From Kryptolebias marmoratus (lineage: Eukaryota > Chordata > Actinopteri > Cyprinodontiformes > Rivulidae), in assembly GCF_001649575.2 (NCBI RefSeq), contig NC_051430.1, positions 16,638,102 to 16,702,101 on the forward strand: 64,000 nt of DNA. Direction: 5' to 3'. The notes beneath the pieces are model-generated. The model was not told the DNA's origin. It saw only the letters and a program-made list of their open reading frames with translations, and ran no database searches. Below, one piece after another: positions 48,201-57,735 of the stretch. A program made the translations under genes and the position numbers. The first letter of the stretch is position 1. The number at the start of each line of letters is the position of its first letter.

Positions 48201-50895
48201 AGGATAAAGATGCTACTTGTCTTGATGACATGCACTGACAAGACTGAATGAAATGCATGTTACTAGCAGCTTTCCAATTAACCTTCACCTGTTGCGGTGC
48301 TAATTACCAGGAGTTTAGACTTTCAGTTCGACCAATAAATAACAGCTGAGGGCAGATGTGAATATTAGATTCAGTCAATTTCAGCTTCAGGACACGAATA
48401 CACAGAACAAAAAGCAGTTTTGATGAATATTTTCTGCATCCGTCACTACGATTCAGCATACTGATATTTTTACTGAATTCTATCAATGACTGATTTGGTT
48501 AATCTTGCTGGGACACAACGTTACAGCTCATTGCATTCTGGGTACCATGCTAGAACTGGTTGGAGTTGTCCACTCTTTCACAGACTTACTGTACAGTGGA
48601 GTTCTTAGTGAGAATCTGAACACAGCCAAGTGTTAGCAGACAAACTTCTGTGGCATCTTCCAAAAGAAGACATACAGTATATGATAAACATGGTGAAAAA
48701 ATGCAAATGGAGTCGTTTTTAATGTGGCAATTAGTCAAAAAGGCCAGGGTTTGTCATCTTTAGAAAATGAGGCTTTTGAACAGTGTGAATTTATATGAGA
48801 TCCTGAACAAAGAGTGACCTGGGAATTAGCTATAAGCACATCAACAGACAGAATACCTGAAGGTAGCTACGCTGTCATGATGTCTTCCTGTTGTATATAT
48901 TGGGTCTTGGTCAAAGTCGAAGTGTTTTGTGATTGGTGAAGCCTTTACTTTCCACATCTATTTTTCTTTTAATGCCAGCTGCTCCAGTTCTTTAAAAGGA
49001 AAGCAATACGCACGTGGCTAATTATCATACCAAAGCACATGGAAACTAGTAGAACTCTGTGAGCGCAAACCTCCACCGAGAACCATTATCAGTGGGATGG
49101 CCTAATGGGGCTGATGATATCATCATCACTGATGTCATCGCTGTACGTTGAGGAACTCTGAGCGCAAAACCTCCACCTAGGCCATGGGGTCATTAACAAA
49201 ATGTGGGAGCCGGATCGTGATCCCGATCGCCACCAAAATTTAGTCATTTGTTCCTTGTGACAACCTCAACACTTCCTGAAAATTTCATCAAAATAATTAC
49301 TTTTTGAGTAATCCTGTGCACAGACAGACAAACAAACAAAGTTGCGCTACCGACAACATATACCTCTTCTGCGGAGGTCAATTGCAAAAACTGTTGCCAA
49401 ACCACTGGTTATTTTCATGCTGCTGATGACATTGCACAGACCACATATTTTCTTTGAACAGTTGCAAATCACTAATGATCCCTGTATCAGTGGGATCCGA
49501 CGAACGCCACGGAACGACGGCGTGTTCTGATAAGGCAAGGTAAGCCGGCTCCCGCTCCTCCACTGAGTGTCAACAAGGAACAACGCTTTGTTCAATATCA
49601 TTACACAACTATTACCATTAATAAAAAAAAAAAAAAAAAAAGTTTACTTTTGGGATAGGCTTTATTTTGTTTTTTATTTTGTATCCCAGTTTCAACCCAA
49701 AACCACGTACAAACACTTAATACGTACGGATTGTATTTTACAACTGCGTGCTCCGGGAAAATGCAAGGTTTCTGAGTCAGACTTGGTTCTGGCTCATATG
49801 CCATCTCAAATTACTCTACAGGCATTAAAGAAAAAAATAAATAAAACTATGGGAAATCCTTAATTGACACTTGGGGAGCGCACGCAGTTTTCACTGTAAA
49901 AAAGTACTACAGGAAACAAATTTTATATCATTTAATTTATCTATTAAACTTTGGAGAAGAGAGATTAAAAGACAAAAAAAGATGATCTACTTAATGAGTC
50001 ATTTGTTATTTTGACATTTACAGTAAAAATACATGCTTCACCAATTCTTATCAAGAAGATTAAATAAAGAACGGTGTAACTCCTACACTGAATATTAAAT
50101 CATCAAATTTTAGCTTCTGGAGCCAGTTTGATTTCAGTAGCTTTAATTCTCAGTAGTAAAAGGTACTTACTTGTTAGTCAATGATTATTTTATCTTCATA
50201 GCTACTGGTTATACAAAAAAAAGAAAGTCTATAGATGCTGAACCAAGTTTGTGGGCTTTCTAAAATAGATTCAAGGTGTGAAAACTTGACACCCNAAATA
50301 CAGGCTGGTTGAAAGTATCAGTGACCATTTCCTTGTGTTATACTCACTGGTTTGAGGGAGGCGCAGAGAGGGGAAACTCCACCTCGTCTTCCTCCGGTTC
50401 CTGCCAATCCTGTACGTCGGTATCTTCCAGGGTTCCGCCGAGACCCCCGCAGCCTAAAGAGGCAGGAGGCGGCGGTGGCAGTGGAGGGAAGAGGCTGGGC
50501 TCATCCGGGCCCGTCGATGTGGGTGAAATCCGACTGGCTGGACCCTCCGAGGTGGGAGAGTGGCACGCGCCGCCCGCGGTCCCTGAGTTCGTTCCTTGAA
50601 AAGCAGCCTGCCCACCTCCGGGTCCGCCACTCCCTGCGGCGGACAGCGCCGGTCCCGCCGTGTCCCCGGCAGACACGGGACAGACCCCGCTCATGTCGGG
50701 GAGCGAGTCCGGAGACGTGTTTGAATGCTGGCGGACGGCTGGCGGCGCTGGCCCCTGTCCCAGATCAGTGACACGCACTCTGCTCGGCTTCGGATAGTAG
50801 GGAAAAGGGGCCGTCTCGGGGCCTCCTCCGCCTGCCACCCCTGTCCCTGTCGTGACCGAACCCGTCTCCTCGCTGCTGACCTCCGCAGCCATCAT
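27709..50895 (-). CDS. rasa1: RAS p21 protein activator 1 (p120 RasGAP)
   Basis: RASA1 binds phosphotyrosine proteins through its SH2 domains and speeds GTP hydrolysis by Ras at the membrane. Twenty-five exons join in frame: 50895-50348, 38036-37884, 36804-36669, 35846-35776, 35221-35104, 34951-34920, 34695-34643, 34545-34395, 34229-34151, 33845-33722, 33604-33448, 33368-33281, 31530-31450, 30435-30278, 30189-30113, 30016-29844, 29745-29586, 29380-29238, 29013-28898, 28815-28729, 28618-28551, 28470-28382, 28270-28193, 28017-27883 and 27792-27709. The total is 3159 nt, 1052 residues (human 1047). All introns are GT-AG, and the exon number matches human. The start is the first Met of MMAAE, as in human. 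Domain order is SH2, SH3, SH2, PH, C2, RasGAP. The Arg finger (Arg794 in LFRATTL) and the FLR-motif Arg (Arg908) are present. No break is seen. Whether this is the teleost a or b paralogue cannot be told. Confidence 0.97.
27883..29745 (-). CDS. rasa1: rasa1 exons 17-24 (RasGAP catalytic domain)
   Basis: Residues 734 to 1025. Exon 17 carries VCGQDRTLLASLLLRIF. Exon 18 has ATTLFRATTLAST with the arginine finger (Arg794; human Arg789). Exon 21 has GFVFLRLICPAILNPRMFN with the second key arginine (Arg908; human Arg903). Exon 22 has LVAKSVQNLANLVEFGAK, and exons 23-24 have NKHRMIMFLDELG and VPELP. All residues known to be needed for catalysis appear intact. The offset of five from human comes from length changes nearer the N-terminus. 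Confidence 0.96.
29844..30435 (-). CDS. rasa1: rasa1 exons 14-16 (C2 domain)
   Basis: Residues 598 to 733. The motifs VEEAHKLPIKYFTNPYCNIY, NSVQVAKTH, EGQNPVFTEEF, INRFEISLSNKTKKSK and HIPLKGIEPG mark a C2 fold, which in this family aids membrane contact. Exon junctions at D|DLSSE and I|L|FMRCQ are in phase. Confidence 0.95.
30480..31075 (+). mobile_element. LINE reverse-transcriptase remnant in rasa1 intron 13
   Basis: On the strand opposite to rasa1, a frame reads YDCSPALSSYGIIKFADDTAIAGL, containing the F/Y-A-D-D box of a non-LTR retrotransposon reverse transcriptase. It is preceded by a WINDFLSDHSQKV-like piece. Further on come frame-shifted pieces reading LYFLRLLKKN and TNRLIASVRGLPAA, typical of the region after the polymerase core. 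Deletions and frameshifts break it. Placement in the CR1/L2/Rex1 group is an inference from general resemblance. Confidence 0.75.
31450..33845 (-). CDS. rasa1: rasa1 exons 10-13 (linker and PH domain)
   Basis: Residues 448 to 597. Exon 10 carries DTVDGREIYNTIRRKTKDAF and KKGYLLFNKG. Exon 11 has KGKRWKNLYFILEG and RATKPKGLIDLSVCSVYGVH. Exon 12 has NCFQIVVQHFSEE and YIFYFAGETP, and exon 13 has DWMTCLQTFC, with the conserved PH-domain Trp in the final helix. The GYLL-KGKGKRW stretch is one residue longer than in human. Intron 12 (31531-33280) is enlarged by repeats. Confidence 0.95.
31985..32126 (+). mobile_element. possible Tc1/mariner 3' remnant in rasa1 intron 12
   Basis: The stretch CCTTCAGAAAGTCTGG followed by GACTTAAGATTTTGGCACAG and TGCTGTA resembles the right end of a teleost Tc1/mariner-type element, whose terminal repeat resembles ACTTTTGCACAGTACTGTA. 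The match is imperfect and no left end was found. Confidence 0.3.
32418..32431 (-). promoter_or_regulatory. CTCF core motif
   Basis: CTGCCACCTAGTGG on the plus strand is CCACTAGGTGGCAG on the minus strand, an exact match to the vertebrate CTCF core. It lies in rasa1 intron 12, close to the edge of a DNA element at 32487. Motifs of this kind are also spread by repeats, so occupancy is uncertain. Confidence 0.45.
32487..33200. mobile_element. 714-bp inverted-repeat DNA element in rasa1 intron 12
   Basis: The left end begins GGCCTGGTCCTAATACTCGC and the right end, read on the opposite strand, begins GGCCTGGTCCCAATACTTGC. The similarity continues for about 30 bp (GCACT...CCACCCT). No transposase frame is seen inside, so it is non-autonomous. 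A clear target-site duplication was not found, and the superfamily is left open. An (AAAT)n tract follows it closely. Confidence 0.7.
33216..33264. repeat. (AAAT)n microsatellite
   Basis: About 12 TAAA/AAAT units, 16 bp after the end of the inverted-repeat element and just before rasa1 exon 12. Confidence 0.96.
34151..34695 (-). CDS. rasa1: rasa1 exons 7-9 (second SH2 domain)
   Basis: Residues 353 to 447. WYHGKITKQEAYNLLMT opens the domain. VCSFLVRPSDNTPGDYSLFF carries the phosphotyrosine-binding Arg of the FLVR motif. MMGGRYYN and VDDIIDHYKKEQIVEGY close it. The preceding residue set by the 32-nt exon 6 is Val, where human has Ile. Confidence 0.96.
34920..35846 (-). CDS. rasa1: rasa1 exons 4-6 (SH3 domain and linker)
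   Basis: Residues 280 to 352. VRAILPYTKVPDTDEI, SFLKGDMFIVHNELEDGWMW and LIVEDLVEEV are the SH3 signatures. Exon 6 (34920-34951) is only 32 nt and encodes GREEDPHEGK, the linker to the second SH2. Its length is fixed by the phases of its neighbours (0 in, 2 out). Confidence 0.95.
36121..36149. repeat. 12-bp perfect inverted repeat in rasa1 intron 3
   Basis: ATTGCATCAGAT and ATCTGATGCAAT are exact reverse complements separated by five bases, giving a 29-bp near-palindrome. Confidence 0.9.
36669..38036 (-). CDS. rasa1: rasa1 exons 2-3 (first SH2 domain)
   Basis: Residues 183 to 279. WYHGKLDRTIAEERL opens the domain. SYLIRESDRRPGSFVLSF holds the FLVR-type Arg. Exon 3 has CGDYYIGGRRFSSLSDLIGY. 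An intron splits the domain after NVVNHF, as in human. Confidence 0.96.
37383..37548. mobile_element. hAT-like non-autonomous element in rasa1 intron 2
   Basis: The element starts CAGGGGAGAGC, ends GCCTACCCCTG (inverted repeat CAGGGGTAGGC), and has inner CCTCGAGGGCC and CTGCATG/GCAGGAT blocks typical of a widespread teleost hAT-like family. Flanking 8-mers ACATAAAG (37375-37382) and ATATCAAG (37549-37556) match at six of eight positions, as for an old hAT 8-bp target duplication. Length is 166 bp, with no coding content. Confidence 0.7.
45690..45955 (+). repeat. decayed high-copy teleost interspersed repeat
   Basis: The order GTGGCTACCACTATCGCCT, GGGGCCTTTCTGTGTGGA, a T run with GTACTCC, TGCACATTAGGTTAGTTAG, CCAGAGTGTACCCCATCC matches a very common teleost repeat (GCGGTGGTTAGCACTGTCGCC ... 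GGCCTTTCTGTGTGGAGTTTG ... GGTACTCC ... GTGTACCCCGCC). Its class is not certain. It is strongly mutated here. Confidence 0.65.
49055..49385. repeat. interspersed repeat, RTE-like 3' end
   Basis: GAGCGCAAACCTCCACC occurs near 49063 and almost identically near 49160. The block then has CGCCACCAAAATTTAGTCATT, TTCATCAAAATAATTACTTTTTGAGT, ACAGACAGACAAACAAACAAAG and ACCTCTTCTGCGGAGGT. This order is common in teleost repeats related to RTE-type 3' ends. The ends are mutual inverted repeats (CCTCCACC / GCGGAGG), so a non-autonomous DNA element is an alternative. Confidence 0.55.
50348..50895 (-). CDS. rasa1: rasa1 exon 1 (N-terminal low-complexity region)
   Basis: 182 complete codons from MMAAEVSSEE to LSAPPSNQ|W. 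The region is rich in Pro, Gly, Ala and Ser and has a polyproline run, as in human, where this part is disordered and poorly conserved. The PPSNQ end directly before the SH2 Trp matches the family (PPTNQW). The exon is much more GC-rich than the rest of the gene. Confidence 0.93.
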
Positions 50896-51720
50896 GTTTG
50901 AAAAATACGCAGAGGGGAAACAGTCCAGAAGGGAACTCGCCCTTCCCCTCCGTTCTCGGAAGAATTCGTCAGTGTTTGGGCTTCGGAGAGGCAACGCAAA
51001 AAGTTTCTCAAAATCACGTTCAGCTAGCAAGCTAGCGTTAGCCAAGAGCTAACTTAGCTCACTTAGCTTTGCAAGGCATTCGCTCGCTACAGGACAGTCG
51101 AGCTAACACCTAGCAGCCTCGAAAACACTTGATGAGTTCTCACTGGCTATGTCTTCATTGTTCCCTGAGTTTAAAGTTCACGCTAATTCAACATGCGCAA
51201 CACATCCAGGAGAATTTGTTCCGATTTATCCGCACCTCACCCTCGGAACCAAGGCAGCCCCACTTGTCGGGGAGTGTTGCTTTATTGTCACCGTGGAGTG
51301 TAATCCCTCGTCTCTCTCTTCTTTTTTTCCAGTGTTGTTGTTTTCTTTCGTTCAGAGTTCGGTGGCGTCTCAACAAGTCCAAAAAAAAAAGCTCGCAAAC
51401 ATTCAAGCCTTGTCGTCTATAACCCTGGGACTTTGCGTCCCTCTGTGATAACACGCATTTTACTAAGTGAAGTTATGGTTTTTTCCTTGAGGATGCAGTC
51501 TTAAGTTCGCTTCCAAATTTCTGGGTTTTCAGAGCTGGTGGCTTCTTGTCCGCTCACTGCTGCGCCGCTCTCTCCCCCTCCCTCCCTCTATGCTCCTCTT
51601 CTCCAGTCACCGAGCAGGCGCGGCTAAAGGAGCGCAGAGCCGGCACATCGGCAATCGTTGCCTCTTCCCTGGCAGCTACCTCTCCACTGCACTATACAGC
51701 CTTTGCTACAAATGGACGGC
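50896..51720 (-). promoter_or_regulatory. rasa1: probable rasa1 5' UTR and promoter region
   Basis: GC- and CpG-richer sequence upstream of the rasa1 start. On the minus strand it contains several AGCTAAC/GCTAGC/GTTAGC hexamer copies (about 51022-51115) and further upstream a purine-rich GAGGGAGGGGGAGAG block (about 51572-51592). The frame stays open for 50 codons upstream of the start but has no ATG. The transcription start is not determined. Confidence 0.4.
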
Positions 51721-54700
51721 AAACACACACAAAAAAATAAACTAACAACACAGCAACATACTTGAACAGCTTTATAATTTCCATAAATGTTGCTCCATTT
51801 TGTTCTTGCTCACTTTAATATATTTTTTAAAACAGTTACCAGGGTTGAGTCAGCAATACCAAATGCTTGTTACTCAAAATGATCATCTTGACATTTTAAT
51901 GCAAAGTAAATGAAAGAACCTGATTACATTAATGATACTGATACAACAAATAAGTAAGGTCTAATTTATCTGCCTGCTAAATGCTGCATTCTGCTTGATA
52001 AGCTGATAAAAGCACTCAGAAGCTGCAAAATAGCAGTCAGATTCTTTAGTTGGTGTATTCTTTATGTTTTTGCGTCTTTGACGACTGAGGATTAGACTCT
52101 CACATTTGTATTTTTTGGCCCTTTTTAACACATGACGCTAACTTAAAGACATATCTTTTAAATCACGTAACACTTGCCGTACCATTACTCAAACCATCTT
52201 TCCAAATGGTTTGTATTGAACTGCGAAGTTAATATTTTGTCCAAACGATCACCTGTTTCTTCGCAAAGATTTATAAGTATTCGTTTTCCTGCCGTTTTGA
52301 CGAAACAAATGTTTGTTTTTTTGTGTGCCGACGAGTTTAGCACCAATCATGAATGCGTCGTTCGCTACACTTTCGACAGCAGACAGTGTTCTTTTAGCAT
52401 CCGTCAGCGTAGCGCCCACGCCCTCGTGATGATAAAATAATCGCCTCATTTTCCCACAGAGATTATTTTAGGCATCTCGAGATAATGAGGCGATTAGCTC
52501 GTGATCTCAAAATAGCCGCGTTAAAGAATAATTTCAAGTGTGGCCGTGCTCGTCTTCGGCATAGATCCGAAAGGTCATCTGTCATCTGCGCTAAATCAGC
52601 CATGGGCCGCTCTTATTCTCCAGCCATCTCCAGTCGTGTCCTTCGGGCAGCTGCTGTCACTGACCAGTTCCTGAACAACTGGCGCCATAAAAAGGACATT
52701 TTGTTGACCATTCTTCTCCCACGGCACACTGAAGGTTGCCTAATTTCATAACGGTACAGTATACCAACCATCTTCTGTCCTCATCTATTTTTATCCCACA
52801 ATCTAACCGCCTCGAGAATAACCGGCAGCCCGTCATCTCTTTTTCTTGATGATTAGTGATTTGCTGACATTAAAAAAAGAACTGCACTGTAACTCAGAGG
52901 GTGCACCCCAGTTGGCCACTCATGGTGTTCATGTTGTTTTGTTGTGTTTTTTTTTTTTTTTCTTCTAAAATACAGGATTCCCTTAAGTCTTGTGGCACAG
53001 AGGTCCAGTGATGTGTGAAATCCAAAGCCTGACACTGACTTGGCTTATCGGTGCTACATCTTTTGACATGCACTTCTAACCATGCGGACAAACATGAACC
53101 CTGCAGTCATACAGCCGCGCAATCTCATGAAGCACTTTAAGTGCTCTCTTTAGGCCATAAAACAGGCTCGCCTTTTATTGTCAAAACACAGTTTTTTTGT
53201 TTTTTTCCTGTGTTCACTGTTTTGGATATGAGTTCAGCTCCGTGGCTCCAGCAGTTCCGAGCCCTGAACTGGGCCTTATACGATGCTGTTGTCTGAGGGG
53301 CCGTGTCCGTCAGTTCATCATCTATCACTGCACGGTAGTGCAGCCATGGAGCCTCCCAGATTGGATCTAATGAGATTGCAGACAGGATGCAGCTTATCGT
53401 TTTTCCCCTTCGGACAGAAAAGATGAGAAGACCGTCCTCATGCCTTCCTCAGAGGCGCATCACGTCTAAACCCAGTTGACTGTGAAGTGACAAACGAGAA
53501 GATTTTTTTTCTTCTTTTTCTTTTCAATAACGGGTTTGGGTGAGAACATTCTTAGCTCGAGTTTTTTTGCACACCTTCAGGTACTCGACTCCCCTCTGTG
53601 TGTAACGGAGTGAGGGTGTGCTGGCGCTGACAGACTGTCAGAGGAAAGGAAAGGGTGTGAAGGAGAATGAGAGGGCAGTGGGGGCTGTTCTGCTCTGTTT
53701 CACCATAACCGCGTTGTCAAAGGATGGGAACTGATGTGAGTGCCATGGGAGCCTGGCTTGGTGTCGACCGAGGCCGCCCATCCATATTCATTATTATATT
53801 ATCGTAACACTTCATTGCCCTCAAAGGCGGGGTGGGAAAATCTCCACCCTCCCATGCCTTTAAAGACAATTGGGTGCGTGTGTTTTTTTTTTTTTTCTTG
53901 TTTCCTGTGAAACGAGATAGTAGCTATATATTTCAATTCATTTTTAAGACCAGCTTATTCGTTGTTATGCATTTAAAGATAACCAAGCCACTATTTGTTG
54001 CAACTATTTGTTCTGTCAATTTATTCAGTTCTCGCTGCCATTTCAGGACAGGATGGTCACGCTTGCTGCAGCAGCTATGGTTTTCAGCAGCTGCCGATCA
54101 TCCTATGTGGTTAAGGTGTTTAAAGCTTCAGCAGCACTCAACATTACCCACAGACCTCCTTCCTTTGACTGCCATTTTGTCATTCGCGTCACACATGATC
54201 CCAACACAAAAAAAATAAATAATTGTTTGCTTTGATAAATCTTCCAGCCGAATCACTCCTCGGAGTCTCGTCCAAGTGCTCAGATGACGAGCGTTTGGGG
54301 TGAACACGAACACGTGGGGCTTGTTATGCGTGCGCCCGTAGCTCCTCGATGGGTTCAGTGCACTTGCCTTCCCACTCAAGCCCTCTCAATGAGTGTGCTC
54401 GTAGACATCTCAGGACTTATGTGAATAATTCACTGCATTACCATAAAAGTTAAAAAAAAAAAAAAAGAAATGAAGTGAGTGCCACACGGATGGATAGCGT
54501 GAGCAAAGGTCCCCCGGAGTTGGAGGAGGATTTTTCTAGCACTACTTTCATGGAATTTCGGAAACTTTCCCGTAGCTACGGATAACTGGATGTTTAAAGT
54601 TTAATGCAGGCTGTGAATTTTAACACCACGATATGAAATTTTAAGAAGCCATCTGGAAAACGAATTTAGATGAGCACATTTCTGCCTACCTTACTGTGGT

Positions 54701-55980
54701 GCCTTTTTAATGTACACACTAATTTATATTCTAATAAATTTTGACCATTAAGGTGGCATGTTCATTCAAAAGACACTTGATACAAGTATATTTTTCTGTT
54801 ACCTTCTTTATTTCACTTCAGTTGCTAAAAGTGTATCACTCTTAAAGGAAGCAACAGGTTCACGTCTTGCTGAACAGACATGAAACATGTGTGACATTAA
54901 CCAAATATGAGCACTGTGTGTGTGAAACTGTGAAACTGTGTGAAAGAGACAGACGTTCAACGAGCTGCAACATATTTGCCACTGCATATACTCTTTTCTT
55001 CGCAGACTTGTCTTTCTAATTCACGTTGCCTTATATTTCTGTTGACTTCAACATGTGCTCATGTGTTGGCTGCAATACACGTCCAACCTTCCCCAGAGGA
55101 GTTTGCAGAAATGCAATGTATTTATGCTTTTTAACTAATAACTCTCAGTTCTGTGTTTGATTGTGTGCACATCTACACGTACATTTCGATGTCAGAGACC
55201 CTAAAATAACTGGTTTACTGTTTTCTGCAATGTCAGACATCAAGTCTTCTGCCATTTCTTGCCGTTTCTGCCTGACACCCACAGAGGCTACCAGAACCAG
55301 GCTGAGAACTCAGTCTCTGTCGCTGCAGCCAAGGGGGCTGTTTTTCACTATCGTTTTTTCAGAGGGTAAGTGGGGGAGTTTGCAGCTGCTTCTCGAACGC
55401 ACATATGGACCGGGTGGGTGGACAGAGAGCACATGGGCCCCTCAGTCACAGTTTTTACATAGAGATTGCAAAGAGAGTGGGGCTCATTGTGCACGCTCAT
55501 CTGGTCCGATTGTAATATGACAACAACTGGGAGAAGGAAAAACTGAATAGAACTAAAGTTTTATTCGTGATTAATGTCACACGAGACTTCTTGAACTTGA
55601 TGGGATGAGTTTTTTTACTTTTTAAATCACCACTTACAGCAACATCATCCTCTAAATGTCATTGTTACAGCTGCTACCCATTTGCCATTTAACAACGGCA
55701 AAATAACACAGCTCTAATGCACCGACCAGTGTATTAAATCTTTATTATAAAAAGAAATGATGCTTAATAAAGTTAATTATAGAAAGTTATCAATGCCGTG
55801 TCTGTTTCTTTCCTCCATCTGTTTTTTCTTTTTTCCGTTTTTATTATTTTCTTTGGTTTCCTTTATTCGTCAAATCTAATTTAGTATGACTGCAGCATCT
55901 TCATTACACTTTATTTAGATTTTCCTATTTTGGCTTTGTTTGTTTTTTTAACAAAAACAAAGATAAGTGCATCACGTGTG
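51721..55980. other. intergenic region upstream of rasa1, nothing recognised
   Basis: AT-rich DNA with T/A runs. It includes a 13-bp inverted repeat at 52438-52496. Short open frames (up to about 128 codons at 53832-54218) yield no recognisable proteins. Confidence 0.5.
52438..52496. repeat. 13-bp perfect inverted repeat
   Basis: TAATCGCCTCATT at 52438-52450 and AATGAGGCGATTA at 52484-52496 are exact reverse complements with a 33-base spacer. Confidence 0.9.
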
Positions 55981-55982
55981 AT

Positions 55983-56215
55983 AGAATATGATACAACACT
56001 AAACATTACAAAACAATGCATACAATACAATATGATACAATACAAAATGATACAAAACTACATAAAACAATACAATATGATACAAAACAATAAAATACAA
56101 CATGATATGATACAATGTGATACAATACACAAGAGTGCAATGTGGTGCGATTTGGTACAGTACAATACAGTACTATTCTGTACAATACAATGCTATACTA
56201 TACTACATTATATAC
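55983..56215 (+). repeat. degenerate ATACA-type minisatellite
   Basis: About 230 bp consists of variants of ATACAA, TGATACAA and AAAACAATACA. The copies drift in sequence, so the array is old. Tyr/Ile/Gln-rich open frames over it are by-products. Confidence 0.88.
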
Positions 56216-56341
56216 TTTATTGTTCCCTTGGGAAACCTTTTTTTAGACTCAGTGCAGTGCCAACAGCTTCCTTCACAGTATACAAGATCTAGCTTTTTAA
56301 ACTATTTTGTTTGTATAACAGTACAACGATGATGCATTTAC

Positions 56342-56367
56342 ATATATATATATATATATATATATAT
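56342..56367. repeat. (TA)n microsatellite
   Basis: Thirteen AT units read directly. Confidence 0.95.
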
Positions 56368-57704
56368 TCTTTTAATGTAAATGGATCATCATAGTTATAC
56401 TGAATATGTCATAAGATGTTTGCAAATATTAAGTTTTTTTAGGAGTAATTCAAATGCTTTGTGCAAAAGTGACGAGTTCATCTTGCCCACCTTCATGTGT
56501 TTGAACAGATTCTTGTCCACAGAGGCAAATTTAGAGCAACAAAAAAAAAAGCACGAGAACTGATGGATTGTTATGAAAAATAAAAAGTACCAAGAAGACA
56601 AGACGCATATAAGCTGAGGTTGTTTGTTTTCCTACTCATTCTTTAACTAGCCCGAGTTTACTGGGCACCCATTCAGGTATTTGTCATGCTCATGACTTCC
56701 CATTTTATATGACAATCCAATTTCACTTGTTCTGGAGGATCAATATTTGTAGGGGGCGGGGTACCGTGAATGTAAATGGGGAGGTGAACGATGAAGACAT
56801 TTTACTGTATTAAAATGCACTGTGTGGCTCGGTGCCCATGTTCGAGGTTAATTATCAGATGATATCACCCTGGCACCAGTGGTCTGGGTGGTTGCTTTTC
56901 CCGTCAGGGGATGCCATGGAAGATGGACAGCAGCTCTCCAGTGGCCAATAGCTGGCGGGAGGTTGTCATTAGAGGCACTTCCTGTAAAAATAAAACACGG
57001 GTGTGTGTGAGGGGGGAAAAAAAGCCACAGTAAGATGGTCCTGTTGGGCTAGTGGTTGTTAAATTAACGATATTACATGCAAACTAGTATATTTATCCCA
57101 AGACAGATAGAAGGTTTTACTATTATTATACACTTATAACATGTGTGGCGCATAGGAAGAAACAGTTTTTATATTTTGTAAATATTCTCTGAAGTTCGTC
57201 TTTAGAAATCAGCACTCATGTTGGTAATTTTAGTGTCCACATGTCAAATTGTCCTATTTCACAAAAACAAAGTGGGTATTACAACACACTATATATTGGA
57301 GCCCTTTATGGTCCGCAACTGCTGTCCATTGGTTGGCTGTGTCAGGTCAGATGAGTCACTGCCTAAATGAGGTTATCCCATCCATTCATTCAGATATGCA
57401 GACAGAAATCAGAAGCTGCTCGCAGCCCAGCCTATTTTATCAGCAGCTGAGACATAACACACCCCTCTAACTGTCCACCGACTGCATGACATCATCTTCG
57501 CTCCTGTGTTTTATAAGTGTCAGTGAGGGATTATTGTCTCCCTGCTTTTATTAACGCCAGTTTTCCTCTTTAGCTGCTGCGTCCTTCTAAAACTGTCAGC
57601 TGTGTCTTGTTTTGTTTTTTTTTCTGCTGGCCTTTCCGAGCTGCTTCTCCCGTCGACAAAATCACTCCTCTTCACTCTCTTGTCTCCCTCTGTCCCAGTG
57701 TGTC

Positions 57705-57735
57705 CCTTCCTTCCTTCCTGCCTGCCTGCCTGTCT
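57705..57735. repeat. (TTCC)n(TGCC)n compound microsatellite
   Basis: CCTTCC units run into CCTGCC units. Confidence 0.92.

Larger units (their letters stand above)
38037..50347 (-). other. rasa1: rasa1 intron 1 (12.3 kb)
   Basis: The donor GTGAGTATA at 50347-50339 pairs with the acceptor CTTTCAG at 38043-38037. The intron is AT-rich, contains two recognisable interspersed repeats (about 45690-45955 and 49055-49385) and shows no coding exon. An open frame of 147 codons at 38743-39186 is cysteine-rich but not recognisable. Confidence 0.9.

Noticed and set aside
50896..51045. N-terminal extension of rasa1 by 50 residues
   Set aside because: The apparent start codon at 51045 is TTG, not ATG. 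No in-frame ATG lies upstream of the MMAAE start, which matches the family N-terminus.
52485..52751. 88-codon plus-strand frame near rasa1
   Set aside because: No recognisable domain and no splice context; it starts within the inverted repeat.
53832..54218. 128-codon frame with a TTTCAG acceptor-like site inside
   Set aside because: The translated sequence is not recognisable, begins in a T run, and no partner exon fits.
55983..56215. CRISPR-like array
   Set aside because: The units are degenerate 5-8 bp tandem repeats without spacers, in a vertebrate genome.
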